From Ditylenchus dipsaci (Eukaryota; Nematoda; Chromadorea; Rhabditida; Anguinidae): a DNA stretch of 64,000 nt. How positions within the stretch are numbered: the first letter of the stretch is position 1; the number at the start of each line of letters is the position of its first letter. The stretch spans positions 124,001 through 188,000 of the forward strand of contig SADC01000070.1 of NCBI GenBank assembly GCA_004194705.1. The letters are read 5' to 3'. Below, in pieces: positions 11,160-23,858 of the stretch. A model generated the notes under the pieces. The model was given only the letters and a program-made list of their open reading frames with translations. It was not told the DNA's origin and ran no database searches. The position numbers and the translations under genes were made by a program.

Positions 11160-12150
11160 ATTAATACTCCGGTTGATTGTTTTATCAACTGGTTGATCAA
11201 CCGAAGAGCAATCAACAAGAAAATTCGGACAAGGGGATGGGGGGGGGGTCGGTAGCCCGGCTAGATTCAACCATCATCCCCCAACTGTATTTCTACTTTT
11301 TTCTCGGCACCTTTTTCGGAAGCTGTTGAGTCATTCTTAAACAAGTACGCTTTGTCGCTTTTGGGAGGGGGTATTAGTAAAGAATAAAAGTTTTTTGAAC
11401 TATGTAAAGAAAAAATCTAATCATTAAAAAATAGGCTCACAACTAAATCCATTAGCGACAACTAATTTTACTGAAAAAACCCCAAGCATTTTCGTTACTG
11501 GAATTGCAATAAAAAATTTCATCTAGCAAAAAATCTACTTTAGTCTAATCTTTGATATCTTTCAACTTTGCACTCGACTTGTAAAAATCTGGTATATAAA
11601 TAAAGCAGGGAAAATTAACTATGTCCTTCCCAGAATGGAATTGACATACACTTTTGCAACCAATTTTACTTTCTCGGTATTCGTTCAACTATCAGTATGG
11701 CTTTTGAACTTAATTAAAAGATCAAAAATAAAATATTGGACATTTTTTATTTTAATCAGAATAACTACTACTAAAATTGTTAATAATTTATAGCTATAAA
11801 AGGTATTCGCTTTTTATTGATATTTGGGACCAAAAAAATTCTTGAAAAATTTAGTCAAGATATTATTTTTTCTAATAGCCAAGTTCACATACTTGTAATT
11901 TCAAGCTCCTACAAAAATGTGGTAACTTTTTAAATACAGATTCTTTCAATATTTTTCTCTTCTCTTTTAAAAAGAATAGTGAAAAATTGTTAAAACTTCA
12001 TTTTAAAAATTAAGTCATAACAAACAAACCTAATAATAATCACAATAATCATTTTTTTCATAAAAAGTACTCATTTTCAAAGTTTGCCATTTAGTCTATT
12101 GATTAAAGGTGTAGTAACTGACGTGCACTATATCTTTGCTTAGTTATTTA
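11160..12150. other. AT-rich intergenic DNA, no gene seen
   Basis: No coding exon, RNA gene or clear inverted repeat was recognised, apart from the GGTTGATCAACC motif at about 11165-11215. Confidence 0.5.
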
Positions 12151-12892
12151 TTTATTAATTCCAATATTTTCTTTTTCTTTTCCGTCTTCGCTCCTAACAA
12201 GGAGGGGAAAGTAAAGAGGCGAAGTAGTACTTGGAATTAGAAAGACTGTAGAGAGAACGTAGTCTAGTCAGAAGCTGGTTGCGTGGATGGACGTGTATGT
12301 ACGTGCATTTATGTGAGCATACACACTCCTCTCTGCCTTTTCTTTTCAGGGAACAGCTCTCTGACGTCGGATCCTGCTGCTTGTGGTCTGTTGTTTTCTC
12401 TTGCTGGTCTGGCTTTCTTGTCTATTTCCTTCTGGTTTTCTTGTCTATTCCTGCTATTGGTGTTCTCGCTTCTGTTGCTATCGCTGCCAAAAAAGTTTGT
12501 ATTGCTGTATGGGACTGCTGTTTTCTGAGTTTTCTTCTATTCTTCTTCTACTTGAGTGTGTAGACAAAGTTCAGGTCCGATTCAGAACTTTTACTTTCTT
12601 CTTCTTTCCTCTCTTCAACTGCCTCAAGTGAAGCAACAAATTTGGGGATGATTGTGAATTAGTGAACTATTCTCTTTATTTCGTCTATCGCCTTTTTAAT
12701 TTGTCTCATGTTCTGCTAAGAGAGACCACGCCTTTCTGGGTTTGTGGTTCTTTAATAAATATTTCTGTTAATATTTGTTCTTCGATCATATTTTCTTTTT
12801 TGCTAAAGGTAAGTGATAAGCTTTTTGTATTTGTAAAATTTATGGGTAGGGTATCTAGATTGTTGTTTGAGCCCTCAGAGGTCACTGTTTTA
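12151..12892 (+). other. pyrimidine-rich segment of unknown nature
   Basis: Its composition differs from its neighbours (T/C-rich, more GC). Overlapping open frames at 12279-12631 translate to Leu/Phe/Ser/Cys-rich protein in all three phases, as expected from CTT/TTC-rich DNA rather than a gene. It could be an old LTR-like or satellite fragment; no ends were found. Confidence 0.35.
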
Positions 12893-12900
12893 ATTTAGGT

Positions 12901-13621
12901 CAGGCTGTGCACGGGCCGGGTTTTGGTTGGCCCGGCCCGCTGCTTAGCTCTAAAAGCCCGGCCCTAAGGGGCGTCAGCCCGGCCCGAAAAGTCCGGAAAA
13001 TTTTCAAATATTGGTTCACCAGAAAAAAATTTCTAGAAAATTTTTAAAATTCTCTGTAATTTTCGTTTTTAATGAATATTGTTTGTATATTTACATCAAA
13101 AACATGCATTATTGATTCTTTATTGGATGGCACTGAGTAGTAGTACCTAGGTGTCCAGGCTGTAGTCCTCATGTATCCAAATCATTTAGTAAATCGATGG
13201 TGATACTTATATTCCACTACAAAAGTGGTAATACTCACGGTATTAGTACTTATTTATCAAGTTAGTACTAAGGTACCCGATTTACTTATGTGTAAAGTGG
13301 TACCTATGCGTATAGCATGAAGGTGGTCGTCTTCAGGGAATACTACTCAGGTTTTCAAGTAGTGTTACCTATACATGAGTGGTGAATAATGAATGATCGC
13401 TGAGTTGCCACGGTATGATAAGAAATACTCTTTACAATGGTCACTTCCTAATTAACCCAAATTCTCCTAATTAAATTTTCTATACGAAAAAGATTTGTAT
13501 ATTTTCCAGAAAAAAATGAATTTTTTTTCAAAGGTTGGACATTTTAGATAACATGAGATACACCGGGCCGACCGGCCGAGAGATTTTAGGCCCGGCCCGG
13601 AGAAAAAGTGGCCCAGCCCTG
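12901..13621. mobile_element. hAT-like MITE with GGCCCGGCC subterminal repeats, 8-bp TSD atttaggt
   Basis: A 721-bp element starts CAGGCTGTGCACGGGCCGGG and ends GTGGCCCAGCCCTG, flanked by exact 'atttaggt' (12893-12900 and 13622-13629). Subterminal GGCCCGGCC clusters sit at both ends in an AT-rich interior. No coding region was seen. Confidence 0.88.
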
Positions 13622-13628
13622 ATTTAGG

Positions 13629-14010
13629 TTTTTAGCAAAAATACTTTTTCTTGTGGCAAATTTTCATTTTGCCTGATTTTATTAACTTTTTTGTCTTTTC
13701 TTAAAAGTAATAACACCATTATGTAGCTCTACTCTCCTAGTTTCTAATAAGGTATCGTTTCATCAAACGTCTTTGCAAAATTTAGGTCGAAAATTAAAAG
13801 TATGAAGCAAATAAAAAAATAATTCGTTTCATACTTTTGATTTGACGTTTGATGAAACGATACTTCATTAGAAACTAGAAGAGTAGGGCTACATGATGGT
13901 GTTATCACTTTTGTGAAAAGACAGTAAAATTTAATAAAATTAGGCAAAATAAAAATTTGCCACAAAAAAGAGTAAATTTGCCACAAAAAAGTATTTTTGC
14001 TACAAAAAAA
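13629..14010. repeat. long palindromic MITE
   Basis: Arms of about 180 bp are centred near 13808: TATCGTTTCATCAAACGTC and its reverse complement lie innermost, and GCAAAAATACTTTTTCTTGTGG with its counterpart lies outermost. Confidence 0.8.
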
Positions 14011-15447
14011 TGATTAACCTTCAATTTATTGTGTGCAAATATCTGCTTTGAAAGGTTTTTAATAACATCAATCCCGAGATCTATAATTAGATAATTTGCC
14101 AAGTGATAACTGGTGAAGACGGAGTCTACCGATTTTTTTTTGAAATTTTCAATTTAAAGTAAGATTTAAATTGCTAAAGTCTTGATAAGACAACTGTCTA
14201 GCTTTTAACTGATTGTTTGGCCTTTTTAATGATATTGTTGGAAGAATCAGAAATCAACATCTAAAAATCCTAAAAAATAGTTTTTCGGATAAAACCCCAC
14301 CAAAGAAGCTGAGAAAAAATCCGAGTATCCTTAATTAATAAGCACTTTTAACTTATAATACCATGTTAGTATTAGAAAAAAAGTATTGTTAGCGTTCATA
14401 GAACAAGAAAACGAGCAAATGAAATGTTTGGCATTACATGTGGGTTTAGAAACAGCTCTGTTTACACCGCAGATCTGTACAATTCTGCAGGTGTTAGTAG
14501 AATTCTAAGTTCACCTTAGAGTGCTAACTAATTGAATTGACGAGGCCTTTGCTGGAAAGTAGTAGCTAAAGATTACACCCATAAAAGCGAGATGGCTTAA
14601 AAGCCATCTTTTGGCTAATGCATTCTACCTGTCCTCTTGCCCAAACATTAGCTAAGAAGATTCCCTCTCCCCTTAGTGCATATAAAAAGATGTGTTTTAG
14701 CTTTCATTATAATTTTCCCTCTTCAGAAAATACGTCTACACTAATCTCTGCGACTCGGATTTTTCGGTACAAGAAGGTTGGAACTTCACTCTTCTGATGT
14801 CCGGTGGAGAAAAACTACCTCCAGGTAGCTTCTTTAGTAGTTTTTGGGTTTTTGCCCAAAAAACTAAGGCAAATTTTTCAAAATAATTTTTCCCAAGAGG
14901 TAGATTAGATCCGTGGGTTTCCTTATCCAAAATCGCGATAGAGAGAGGTCGAGAATTTTTCGATTTACTAATATTCATTCTTGCTATAAGAGACAAATAG
15001 CCAAGCTAATTATCTTTCAGTGTCATAGATAATTTGAGCCAGAGCTCTCCTATACTTTCAAAAATTAACCTATCAGCTAAAACAGCTAAAAAAATATCAT
15101 TTTCATGTGAGAAGGATGGATTACCGTAGGGATACCTTCCTAGGGGGTATACACTAGAGGTATACCTCCTTTCATAATTCATAACACGAAATTTTTATGC
15201 GGTTGAAAAATAGAGCACCGCGGTAATCGTATTTTTTATAGCATTTTGGTCAATAATTTTAGTATATTTTCAAAAATCAAGTTTTTTGACCGAGAGTTGG
15301 AAGCTCGTTCGACCCCTGATAAAGTTTTAATTTTTTTAACGAAAATTGAAAATAAGCATATAATGCAGGCCCAAAAAAATTCTTGCTTAAAAATATTTAA
15401 AAAACTTTATAAAAAAAAGTTCAGATTTTTTGGGTCTTTCATTAATA
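14011..15447. other. intergenic DNA without a recognised gene
   Basis: AT-rich. A small hairpin at about 14590-14607 (ATGGCT/AGCCAT stem) is the only structure noted. Confidence 0.5.
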
Positions 15448-16012
15448 CAGGGTGACCCAAGAAATCGCTACGCTTTAAAAAGCTCATAACTTTCTGATTT
15501 CCGAGCTAATTCCGCTAATTTTTTGCTAAACTCCTGAGATCAGAAAGCAAAAAGATAACACTAAATTGTCATTGTATCAGCTGCATTAATTAAAATTAGA
15601 CACACGCTCACTAAAAATGCCAAAAAAAAGTTTCAGTCGTAAAAAAGCTTTTTTGCAGATTAAATACTTTTTTTGCCGCAAGGCCTATTTTTTATGCCGT
15701 GAAAAGACTTTTACAGCAAGAAAAAAGTTTGCCCGTTGGTTAATGTGACTGTGTGGGCAGTGAAAAACATAACGCCACACAAGTTTGAAAAAAGGCGTTG
15801 ATTTCTCTATTAATTTTGTCACGATTTGAAGCATGTTATTTTAACCATTCCATTGGTGGACGGGTGTCTGATTCCAAGTAATGTGCACATAATGACTGTT
15901 TTGGTGTTACTAAGCTGTCTATAACCTCAATAATTTAGCAATTAAAGCCGGTTGAAAAATCAGAGAGTTATGAGCTTTTTAAAGCGTAGCGATTTCTTGG
16001 GGTTTCGCCGTG
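15448..16012. mobile_element. mariner-like MITE, TA target duplication
   Basis: A 565-bp element whose ends share AAGAAATCGCTACGCTTTAA and beyond (about 45 bp inverted). Left terminus CAGGGTGACCC, right terminus GGGTTTCGCCGTG, TA on both sides. No transposase remains. Confidence 0.85.
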
Positions 16013-17098
16013 TATACTTCTAAGTTTTCGGTAATCTTTTCTTTCATTGTATAGCACTTTAATTTGAGTTATTTAAAGTTCACCCTAATTAGGTTGCAAA
16101 GAATTGTTGGGTAATAAGTTAAAAGGATAAAACATTAAAAAAACATATTTTCTTTTTTCAACTTGTTATTCGGATATCTTAGCGTAAACATTGCCTTAAA
16201 CGCACACTTTTTTCTCATATTTAAAAACATATCAATAATGAATAGGAGAACAAACTTTTGAAATTATTAAGGAGCAAATTCAAAAATAGGTCAAAGTCAA
16301 AATCTCAATTTTTCAAATTAAAGGTCCATTGCAATCTGCGGCCACAGCATATTTGTTTTTTTCAATTCGCAAAAGACAGCTTTTCCACCAAAATATTCTT
16401 TTTTTTGCATTTAAAATTAAATTTCGTGTATTATATCAGCCGAATCTTAAATCAACTTTTATATATCAGCTGGCTCACCCTTGCCTAAGCCTAAAATACA
16501 CACAAGGAGGACCAAGTCAAATAGGGGTGAGAAGGCCAATGGCACTAGTACCCACGAATACATGTAAATACCACAGTTTCTATATACTTTAGACACTGAA
16601 AAGTGAAAAAAATTATCAAAAAAATCCTTTAAATAAGATTTGACCAAAATTCGCTCAAAAATACTGAAAATACCATTGACCATCTGGTCTTTAGAAGTTA
16701 AAGCCAAAATTTAAAAATCAGAAACTGTTCACAGACCTTTTTTATCATGTTAAGCAGAAAAAAGTAGCTTACGACCTAGTTTTAGGCCACTTTTCAAAAA
16801 TTCGGGGTGGGATGTAAACGGGACGAGTACCGTATAATCAATAATAATTACGAAAAAAATGAAATACACAAAGTAACTCGAATTTAAACGGGTTGGGGGA
16901 ACGGAAATTTACGGCTACTTTTTGACGTTGGTTTATACCACCATTTTTAGCTTTTTATCCACCTCTTAATAGTTGACAGGACTTTGAGGTTTAAGATAAG
17001 GCTTAAAGCATATCAAGAGACATCACAAAAGACTCATTATACTGTCTTATGAAGGTTGAAAAATATGGGTAGAACCCACCAAAAACTACCACCACCCC
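16013..17098. other. upstream region of the nuclear receptor gene
   Basis: AT-rich with scattered repeat fragments (a 'cttgcctaagcctaaa' motif near 16481). No clear TATA box or other control site was recognised. Confidence 0.4.
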
Positions 17099-20000
17099 AT
17101 GGACCCGAATGACACTGAAGAAATATTTATTACAGGTACACTATGCGTGGTTTGCGAAGATTTAGCCACCGGAAACCACTATTCGGTACCCTCTTGTAAT
17201 GGCTGTAAGACATTTTTCCGTCGAGCTGTTGTGGTAGGTCACTTGCCTTAGTGCACCGAAAATTATATATTTTTTACTTAAGAATAGCCGAAATTTCTCA
17301 TGCATGGGTCAAGGCAACTGTGCTGTCAACAAAGGTGCAAAAACTGAGTATTTAGTTTGTTAGCTCAATTTTTATGAAATTGTTGTAGGTGTAAGGTGTG
17401 CATGCAGGTATTGCCGCTTCCGAAAATGCCTAACGGTGGGAATGGACAAGAACTGTGAGTACCTTTTTGGCTATTTAAAAAAATTATATAAAGCTTACAT
17501 TTTCTGGTCTTTTTTATTAGTGGACCGACTAAAAAGTGAGTCTTAATATCAAAATTTGAGAATTCAGCCAAGCAAGTTGAAAGTAATCGAACTTTTTGAA
17601 CACCACCAAACTTTCCACACCACCAAATCACAAATTTCAGCCATTCAAAACGACCGAGACAGGATAGGTTACACTAAGCGAACTCGAAGGAATCCAGCCC
17701 AAAAAAGAATGGCTGTAAATCCAGTAGGCTAGATGAAGATTGCAGTATTTTAATCGACTCGCCACAGCCCTCAGTCCATAGTAATGAGGAATTTCATGCA
17801 GGGTAAGTAGCTGACTAACCAAGTTGGTTGAACCAACTACTCAAAAACCTAAATTTTGATTTCAGTGAGAGAAATTTTGGGACAGGTGCGTCAGACATGG
17901 AAGAAGATGTCACTTTCTGTTTTCCAATCAAAGAGCCCGAAAGCCATGCTCAACAGGTCTTAGAGGACTGTGATGTTTCACCCTCCAACAGCTTCTCAAA
18001 CAGAGCTAGTGTAAGTATTTTTTCATGCTTTCAAACTAGGCAGAGCTCGAAAAAGTTGTTATAAACTTAAAAAAACTGCGGGTAAGGAGCCCAGCTGTAC
18101 AGGGTGTTTCAAAAAAACTCTTCCATTTTGGGTATAGCAAAAGGTATAATCTCTCTAAGCATACTCTCCATTGAACCCAGCAACAGGCGGAATAGAAAAA
18201 AAACTGTATAACAGTGCTCTAACCGTTTATGGTTAGACACAGTAAAATAAACCATGGAGACATCCAAAAATTATTTTGGATATCGGCCGGCTGAGGGGTT
18301 ACTTATAAACTTTAAAAAAGAGCGTACTCCAATTTTTTTGAAAAATGGGGGAGTTTATTTTGAAACACCCCGTACAGTCGCAGACGACCTCTGCAGTGCG
18401 CCTTAACCCACTATATTTTTAAATTTCTTCCTCAGGCTTCTTATAGCTACAACGGACATTGAAAATTTTCATCAGGCCTTTTTCGAATTTTTTCTCAGCT
18501 ACAGTCTTAGCAGATTAATATTTGCAAAAAAACGAGGGATACTAGAGGAGGGGGTATGATTTCGAAAATTTTTTTACGGTTGGATTACGGGTGGGGCGAT
18601 AATCCCAAAGATTTAGGGACTATGCGAATAGCGCGAGAGATCCATATGAGATCCTGAAATTTTTTGAAGAAGAAGTTTTCGGTCAAAATTAAATGCTACC
18701 GATCGGGGCTAAAAAGTGAGTGCGGATTTATTCGATCTCCGTTTTTTTGGATATTCCGGTATCAAGCTTGGAAGTTCTCTAGATATTTGGTATCTTGTGG
18801 GCGAAAATTCAGATTAATTGTTATTATGACATTGGTGTCAAACTCTACCAAATAACATCATTTGCTATTGCAGACCTCGTTTGCTGCTACTAACTTTGAG
18901 CCCATGCTGGAGCGACTCACCCAGTTGGAAAACAATTTCTCTTTATTGCTGAGCAGAGGGGAGATTGTACCTTACGCTTCACTGGATGAAGCCCTACTCT
19001 CACCTTCTAGATTTGCAAAACCTGTCAATGTCAAGGTTGGTTACTTATTTGGGCTTGAAAATGATAATGTTTGAATTCAGATAACGGATCCAATAGTGGC
19101 TCCCAAGTCAGGCAACGAACAACACAAAATGCCCTTCTGGAGGTCCAGAATTATAGCTTTGTACATAGACTGGTCCAAGACTTTCACTGCCTTTCGCAAA
19201 CTACCATATTCCGATAAGGTAGTCTTTTCAAGGACCATCTAGGATCTAAGCCTTTTTCCCCTATTAGAAGCTAGGCTGACAAATTCCCACCATTTCAAAT
19301 GCTTATATATTTTTCTTTAAAGCAATTTCGAAAAACAAATTTTCGCATTCAATTTGTCCTGAGCAGCCCTTATTTCTGGTTTGTATTATCACAGGCATGA
19401 TTTTTGCTTGGATATCCCTATAGTTTCGGCCAGGACCATACGGACCTCCAGGTAGAAAGGACCAAGACTTTTTAACATTTAAGAGAAATCGAAAAACCAT
19501 TTTTTTCAAATTGCGTGAATCAAAAAGAGCTAAGAATTTCTTAGTCCGCACTGTAAATTCCAAGATGATATAAACACGGCTCTAATATTCTTATCCTAAA
19601 GAGGCGTTTCAAAAAGCACTTCAAATAAGCTGAAAATAAGATCCAGGAACGCTACGTCAGACCATCTCATCCCCGCTTAGACTAATACCTATTCAAAATA
19701 ATCAAAAATATTTGTTTCTAATAAAAGTACGTAATCTAAAAAATAATAGGGCATTAATGGATTTAAACTTTCAGCAAACAAACATTTTTAATCTCTGTTG
19801 CATCATGCAAAATTAGTAGTGTCATCTATGTTGTAGGTAGCACTAATCACCAACCATGCAAGTTCTTATATGATCATGTGCGAGGCTTTCCGGACCCAGA
19901 GCTAATTCATGACAGTGCGATTACCCATGGATTGCCCAAACAAACTCAAGAAAATGCTCCACTTCAGAGGTTTGTCAAACTTAAATTACATCGTTGTATC

Positions 20001-23000
20001 GAATTTCGTTAAATCGAGTTTTAACTGTAGCATCAAATTTCCTCCTCTATAAAAAGCGAAGCCTTAGTTTGATGGCTTCCTATTTTTGAAAAGGGCAGTT
20101 TGAATTGAGGTTTTGTTTTTAAAAAAAAATTCTGGTTTTTCAAAATTATTGACAAACACGAAATTAATGCGTTATATGGAGCCAGAAAGTCTAAACATGA
20201 TTAGTAAAAGTCTTTAAAATTGAGATAAAAATATTCGAAAGTTAGACGGAAACGAACTTGAGGTGGGGGCTGTTTAATTGAGGTTTGACTGTTCTACTTA
20301 ATTTAGGCCAATCAAACTGGAGAATGGAGGGACCTCTTTGGTTGACTTCTCCTCACTCACATGCACAATTAATAACGACAATAACAACACATCAGCTAAT
20401 GCTTTCAGTGTAGCAGAAGCAGCAACAAATACGGGTGATGGTTCACCAGACTCTCCATGGATCTCAAAAACGTCGTCAAAATTCACCATATTGGCAAAGG
20501 TAATATTTTTTGCACACATTTATGATGGTAATAAATTCTAATAAAAATTATAAAGATAAAACAAAGAGAATACGGTAAACAGTTTTGCCCTGAAGACAAG
20601 AGTCGGTATAACAATGTTCAGTTCTCAAAAATAGCGTGTTGTTATATTAAAAAATTGATCGACAAAATCGGAGAAATTGCGATTTTCAAGACTACATTAA
20701 CCAAAGACAACTGGCAAAAAAGATTCAAAATGTAGAGTAAAATTTTTTTGGATGTTATTGTATCGAAAAAACTAAGAAAGATAGCACTATCCCACCAATT
20801 AGACCACTGAGCCCATAATGACAATGATATAATTTTTTATTAAATAAAACCTAAGAACTTGTAGGATCTCTGAACCAAGTAGTATTAGAAGAGCAAGGTC
20901 GTCTGATCAAACAGGAGGATTGCATGCCAGAAGAGCAGCAACCAATGAAACTGTCCTACAATATGCACACCTTCTTCGACCCAGCTCTGATCCAGGACGG
21001 CAACTCTTGCATCTACACTGGGGTGCGCTCTCTAGTCGACGTGCCTCCGTTTGTGCACTACCCAACCGTTGGAAAGTTTGGAATTTTGATAAAAGTACGG
21101 GGATTTGTCACTAAGGAATGTTAATTGCAGTTTAAGTGGTTTGACTCCCGTGATGGCAGCAATGATCGACTGTGTTATGTCTGTAAATTTTAAATGTTTT
21201 ATGACAAATTTTGTATTTGTATGTTTTAGGAAACCCTTTAGAAGGCTCAACATAAGCACCACAGAGTTTGCTACTCTTCAAGCAGTCATGTTTTTTGATC
21301 CTGGTATATTTTAAGAGTTTCTTAAATTAATGAAGGATGTAATTTCTAAAAAACATAGGTCAACAAAATCAAATTTTTAAGAAAATTTTTTAGATATTAT
21401 AACGAAAGTTGTCGAGTATTTTCAATTTCGAGTTTTTTATCAGAATTTCACGTAAGACTCAAAATTTTGGAGTCGGATACCTGGACCCTGAGTCGAAAAT
21501 CCTCTTCTGAGTCGAGTACCCGAACTCAAAAGACGACATTTCACGGGTTTCAAGCGAAATACCTGTCTTGATATCTATTTTCGTGACTTCAGAAATTGAG
21601 TTTTCAAATGTATTTTAATCACTCTACGGCACTTTTTTACTTCGGGGGCCCCTGCTTCAAAAGCACATTTTCATCAAAGTAACTGACTACTTAGATACCC
21701 ACAAAAGACCAGTTAGCCGAATATTTTGACACAAAGGTTTAATTTTTTCTTGATTTGCGCTGTCCTAGTCCACGCCTTAGGCTTTGACTGAGCAAAAAAG
21801 TTGATTCTAAATAAAGGGCCCCGAAGTAAACAAGTGCCCACTCTGCAGCAATCTCTATTTGCTCAAAATGTTTAAAAGTAAGCTTTAGCTATTTTCATAC
21901 CATAAAATCGCTTTTGTTCAAACAAAATGTCTGACTGCAAGTTGACTTTTTGCCTTGAGGAATCCAAATGAAACCACATTACAAAAAGGTCGTGCACCAT
22001 ATGTTTCAGTCACTGGCATAGATAAGCAATTTTTTTGCCGCACGGGCGCCAGTGCCGGATCGGCGCCGCACAAATTTTAGCCCCAAGAGGGCGCCGTTTT
22101 CGGTAAGCCGGTGTCCTCATATAAATTTTTGGCCGTGAAACTGTGGTCACTGGATCTAGGCAAAAAGACCTCCGGCACCCGTTCGGTCTTTAGTGATGCT
22201 TTTATATCTAGCATTGTTTTATGCATCATTTTTTATCTAGCCCAAATGTAGGGTTAGAAATCTGTTCTAAGTCTAATAACCTTCATCTTTATTATCTTTG
22301 TACTAGGGTCTGCAGGCGCCTATCGGCGCCTATGTCGTTCGAGAACATTAGTGTTTCGGATACTGACTCTGCTGTTCGGGTAGAACATCCGCCCTATCTG
22401 TTAACCCACCTACTCTACCTCGCCTACCCTCACCTACCGTCGCCTATCCTCGCCTACCCTTGCCTATCCTCGCCTTTCTTCGCCTACCTCGCATACTCTC
22501 GCCTAGACTCACCTAGCTCACCTATCCTCGCCTACCCTCGCCTATTTCGATAATATAACGTACACCTGACCTGGTCCCCACGGTGTACGTTATATTAAAA
22601 ATTGGCTGTAGAGATTTCACCTTAACACTTAACTATCCTATCTGGCTACTCGCCCACCCTAACTGGCCATTTACATACCCTACCTGCTAGAAAAGTGGGC
22701 TTGAACACAAAAATTCACCTTAAGTCCAGGCTAAATCCACTATCACCAGTTTGGAGGGCAAGGACAAATTTTTTTAGAAGCAATTTCAATAATACGTGTT
22801 TGTGCTTGAAAGAAAGTCAAGATGTTGTACTTGAAGGTTTAAGAAAAATATTAGACATATAATTGCAAAAACTTTTGGCTAAAAATTGGTAGTAAACAAT
22901 AAATTCACCTTAAATCCAGGCTAAAAACAACCATCACCGATTTGGAGGGCAAGAATTTTTTTTTAGAATCAACTTCGCTAATCGTTTTCGTGCTTAAAAG

Positions 23001-23858
23001 AAAGCCAAGATGTTTTACTTAAGGGCTCCGGAGAGATGTCTGACATTACTTTGCAAAAAATGGCAGAAAACTGGGCTTGAACACAAAAATTCACCTTAAA
23101 TCCAGGCTAAAATCAACCATCCCCGATTTGGAGGGCAAGATTTTTTTTAGAAGCAACTTCAATAATACGTGTTTGTGCTTGAAAGATAGCTAAGATGTTA
23201 AACTTGAAGGTTCCGGAAAGATATCAGACAAAAAATTGCTAAAAGTGGCCGAAAATCGGATTGTAAAACAATAATTATATAAAAAGTGTGACGGACGGAT
23301 GGACCCGACCCAAATACTATATAGAGATATATTTGTTTGGAATAACCAGCAGTATAAAATTTAGATACGGAAGGCCTGGACTCAGCCAGTCAAAGAAATG
23401 TGTATGCTGAACAGAAAAAGATGATAATGGCGCTGTATAAGCACATCTCTCAAAACCATGAGAGCTCAAAAGCTGAGGACAGATATGCCTCCATACTTCT
23501 CAGGATACCCACTATCAGGGTAGACCATTATAAATAAACCACACAAAATTACAATCTAAAAACAGAATTTCAGAAAGTAGCAGCCAAGAAAAACGAGTCC
23601 CTGCAGATCATAGATATGTTCAACCTGTTTAGTCTCAATACCCTAGTCAAGGAAACTGCCCTGGGCATCCGCAATACCTCAAATACTCCAGTGTCCACGG
23701 ACAATAGTAACCCCAAAATCCACACCATATGTCCACCCACTATTTTTACCAACCAACAACCATTGTTTGGATCTGGCGAGAGCAAGCTGTTCTCCAAAGA
23801 AGACATGATGTTGGTGGATAGATGTGATGTGTCAGAGGCGGTGGTCAATGTCTTGTGA
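17099..23858 (+). CDS. nuclear hormone receptor, HNF4-like/nematode supplementary type
   Basis: A ligand-regulated zinc-finger transcription factor. Exons: 17099-17233, 17283-17334, 17389-17454, 17521-17535, 17641-17802, 17866-18010, 18874-19035, 19081-19218, 19837-19979, 20307-20499, 20865-21094, 21131-21182, 21230-21303, 23374-23519, 23574-23858. The DNA-binding domain has finger 1 ([13 protein letters not shown]...CNGC, P-box [10 protein letters not shown]) and finger 2 (CMGQGNC...CACRYC, then [13 protein letters not shown]). The next residues IQNDRDRI echo HNF4 (QNERDRI). The ligand-binding domain shows [59 protein letters not shown] and ALYKHISQN. One-base losses shift the frame near 17697-17706 and 19895-19897, and phases disagree by one base around exons 11-13. 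The 2-kb intron before exon 14 holds satellite repeats. The start ATG was chosen because it opens directly onto finger 1. Confidence 0.88.
18100..18372. mobile_element. mariner-like MITE in a receptor intron, TA target duplication
   Basis: A 273-bp element with ends CAGGGTGTTTCAAAAAAACT and TTTATTTTGAAACACCCCG, TA on both sides (18098-18099 and 18373-18374). Confidence 0.85.
19980..20306. other. receptor intron with fragments of pogo-like ends
   Basis: TCGTTAAATCGAGTTTTAACTG near 20005 and AATTGAGGTTTGACTG near 20277 look like worn ends of the CAGTCNAN-type MITE family; the interior shows nothing else. Confidence 0.4.
22396..22548. repeat. 10-bp tandem repeat (CTCGCCTACC)
   Basis: About 15 imperfect units of CTCGCCTACC/CTCGCCTATC in the intron before receptor exon 14. 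Confidence 0.85.
22553..22597. repeat. short hairpin
   Basis: TATAACGTACACC and GGTGTACGTTATA form a 13-bp stem around a 15-nt loop, directly after the CTCGCCTACC array. Confidence 0.6.
22690..23265. repeat. three tandem copies of a ~190-bp satellite unit
   Basis: The motif AAATTCACCTTAA recurs at 22711, 22901 and 23087 (spacing 190 and 186 bp), each followed by 'gtccaggctaaa', 'tttggagggcaag' and 'cgtgtttgtgcttgaaag' variants. The unit sits in the receptor intron. Confidence 0.85.

Noticed and set aside
12279..12631. membrane protein gene (Leu/Phe-rich open frames)
   Set aside because: All three frames are open and hydrophobic because the DNA is CTT/TTC-rich; there is no splice logic and no domain.
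14588..14608. histone-mRNA-type 3' stem-loop (minus strand)
   Set aside because: The 6-bp stem with a 4-nt loop fits by shape, but the sequence is not the histone consensus and no histone coding sequence lies upstream.
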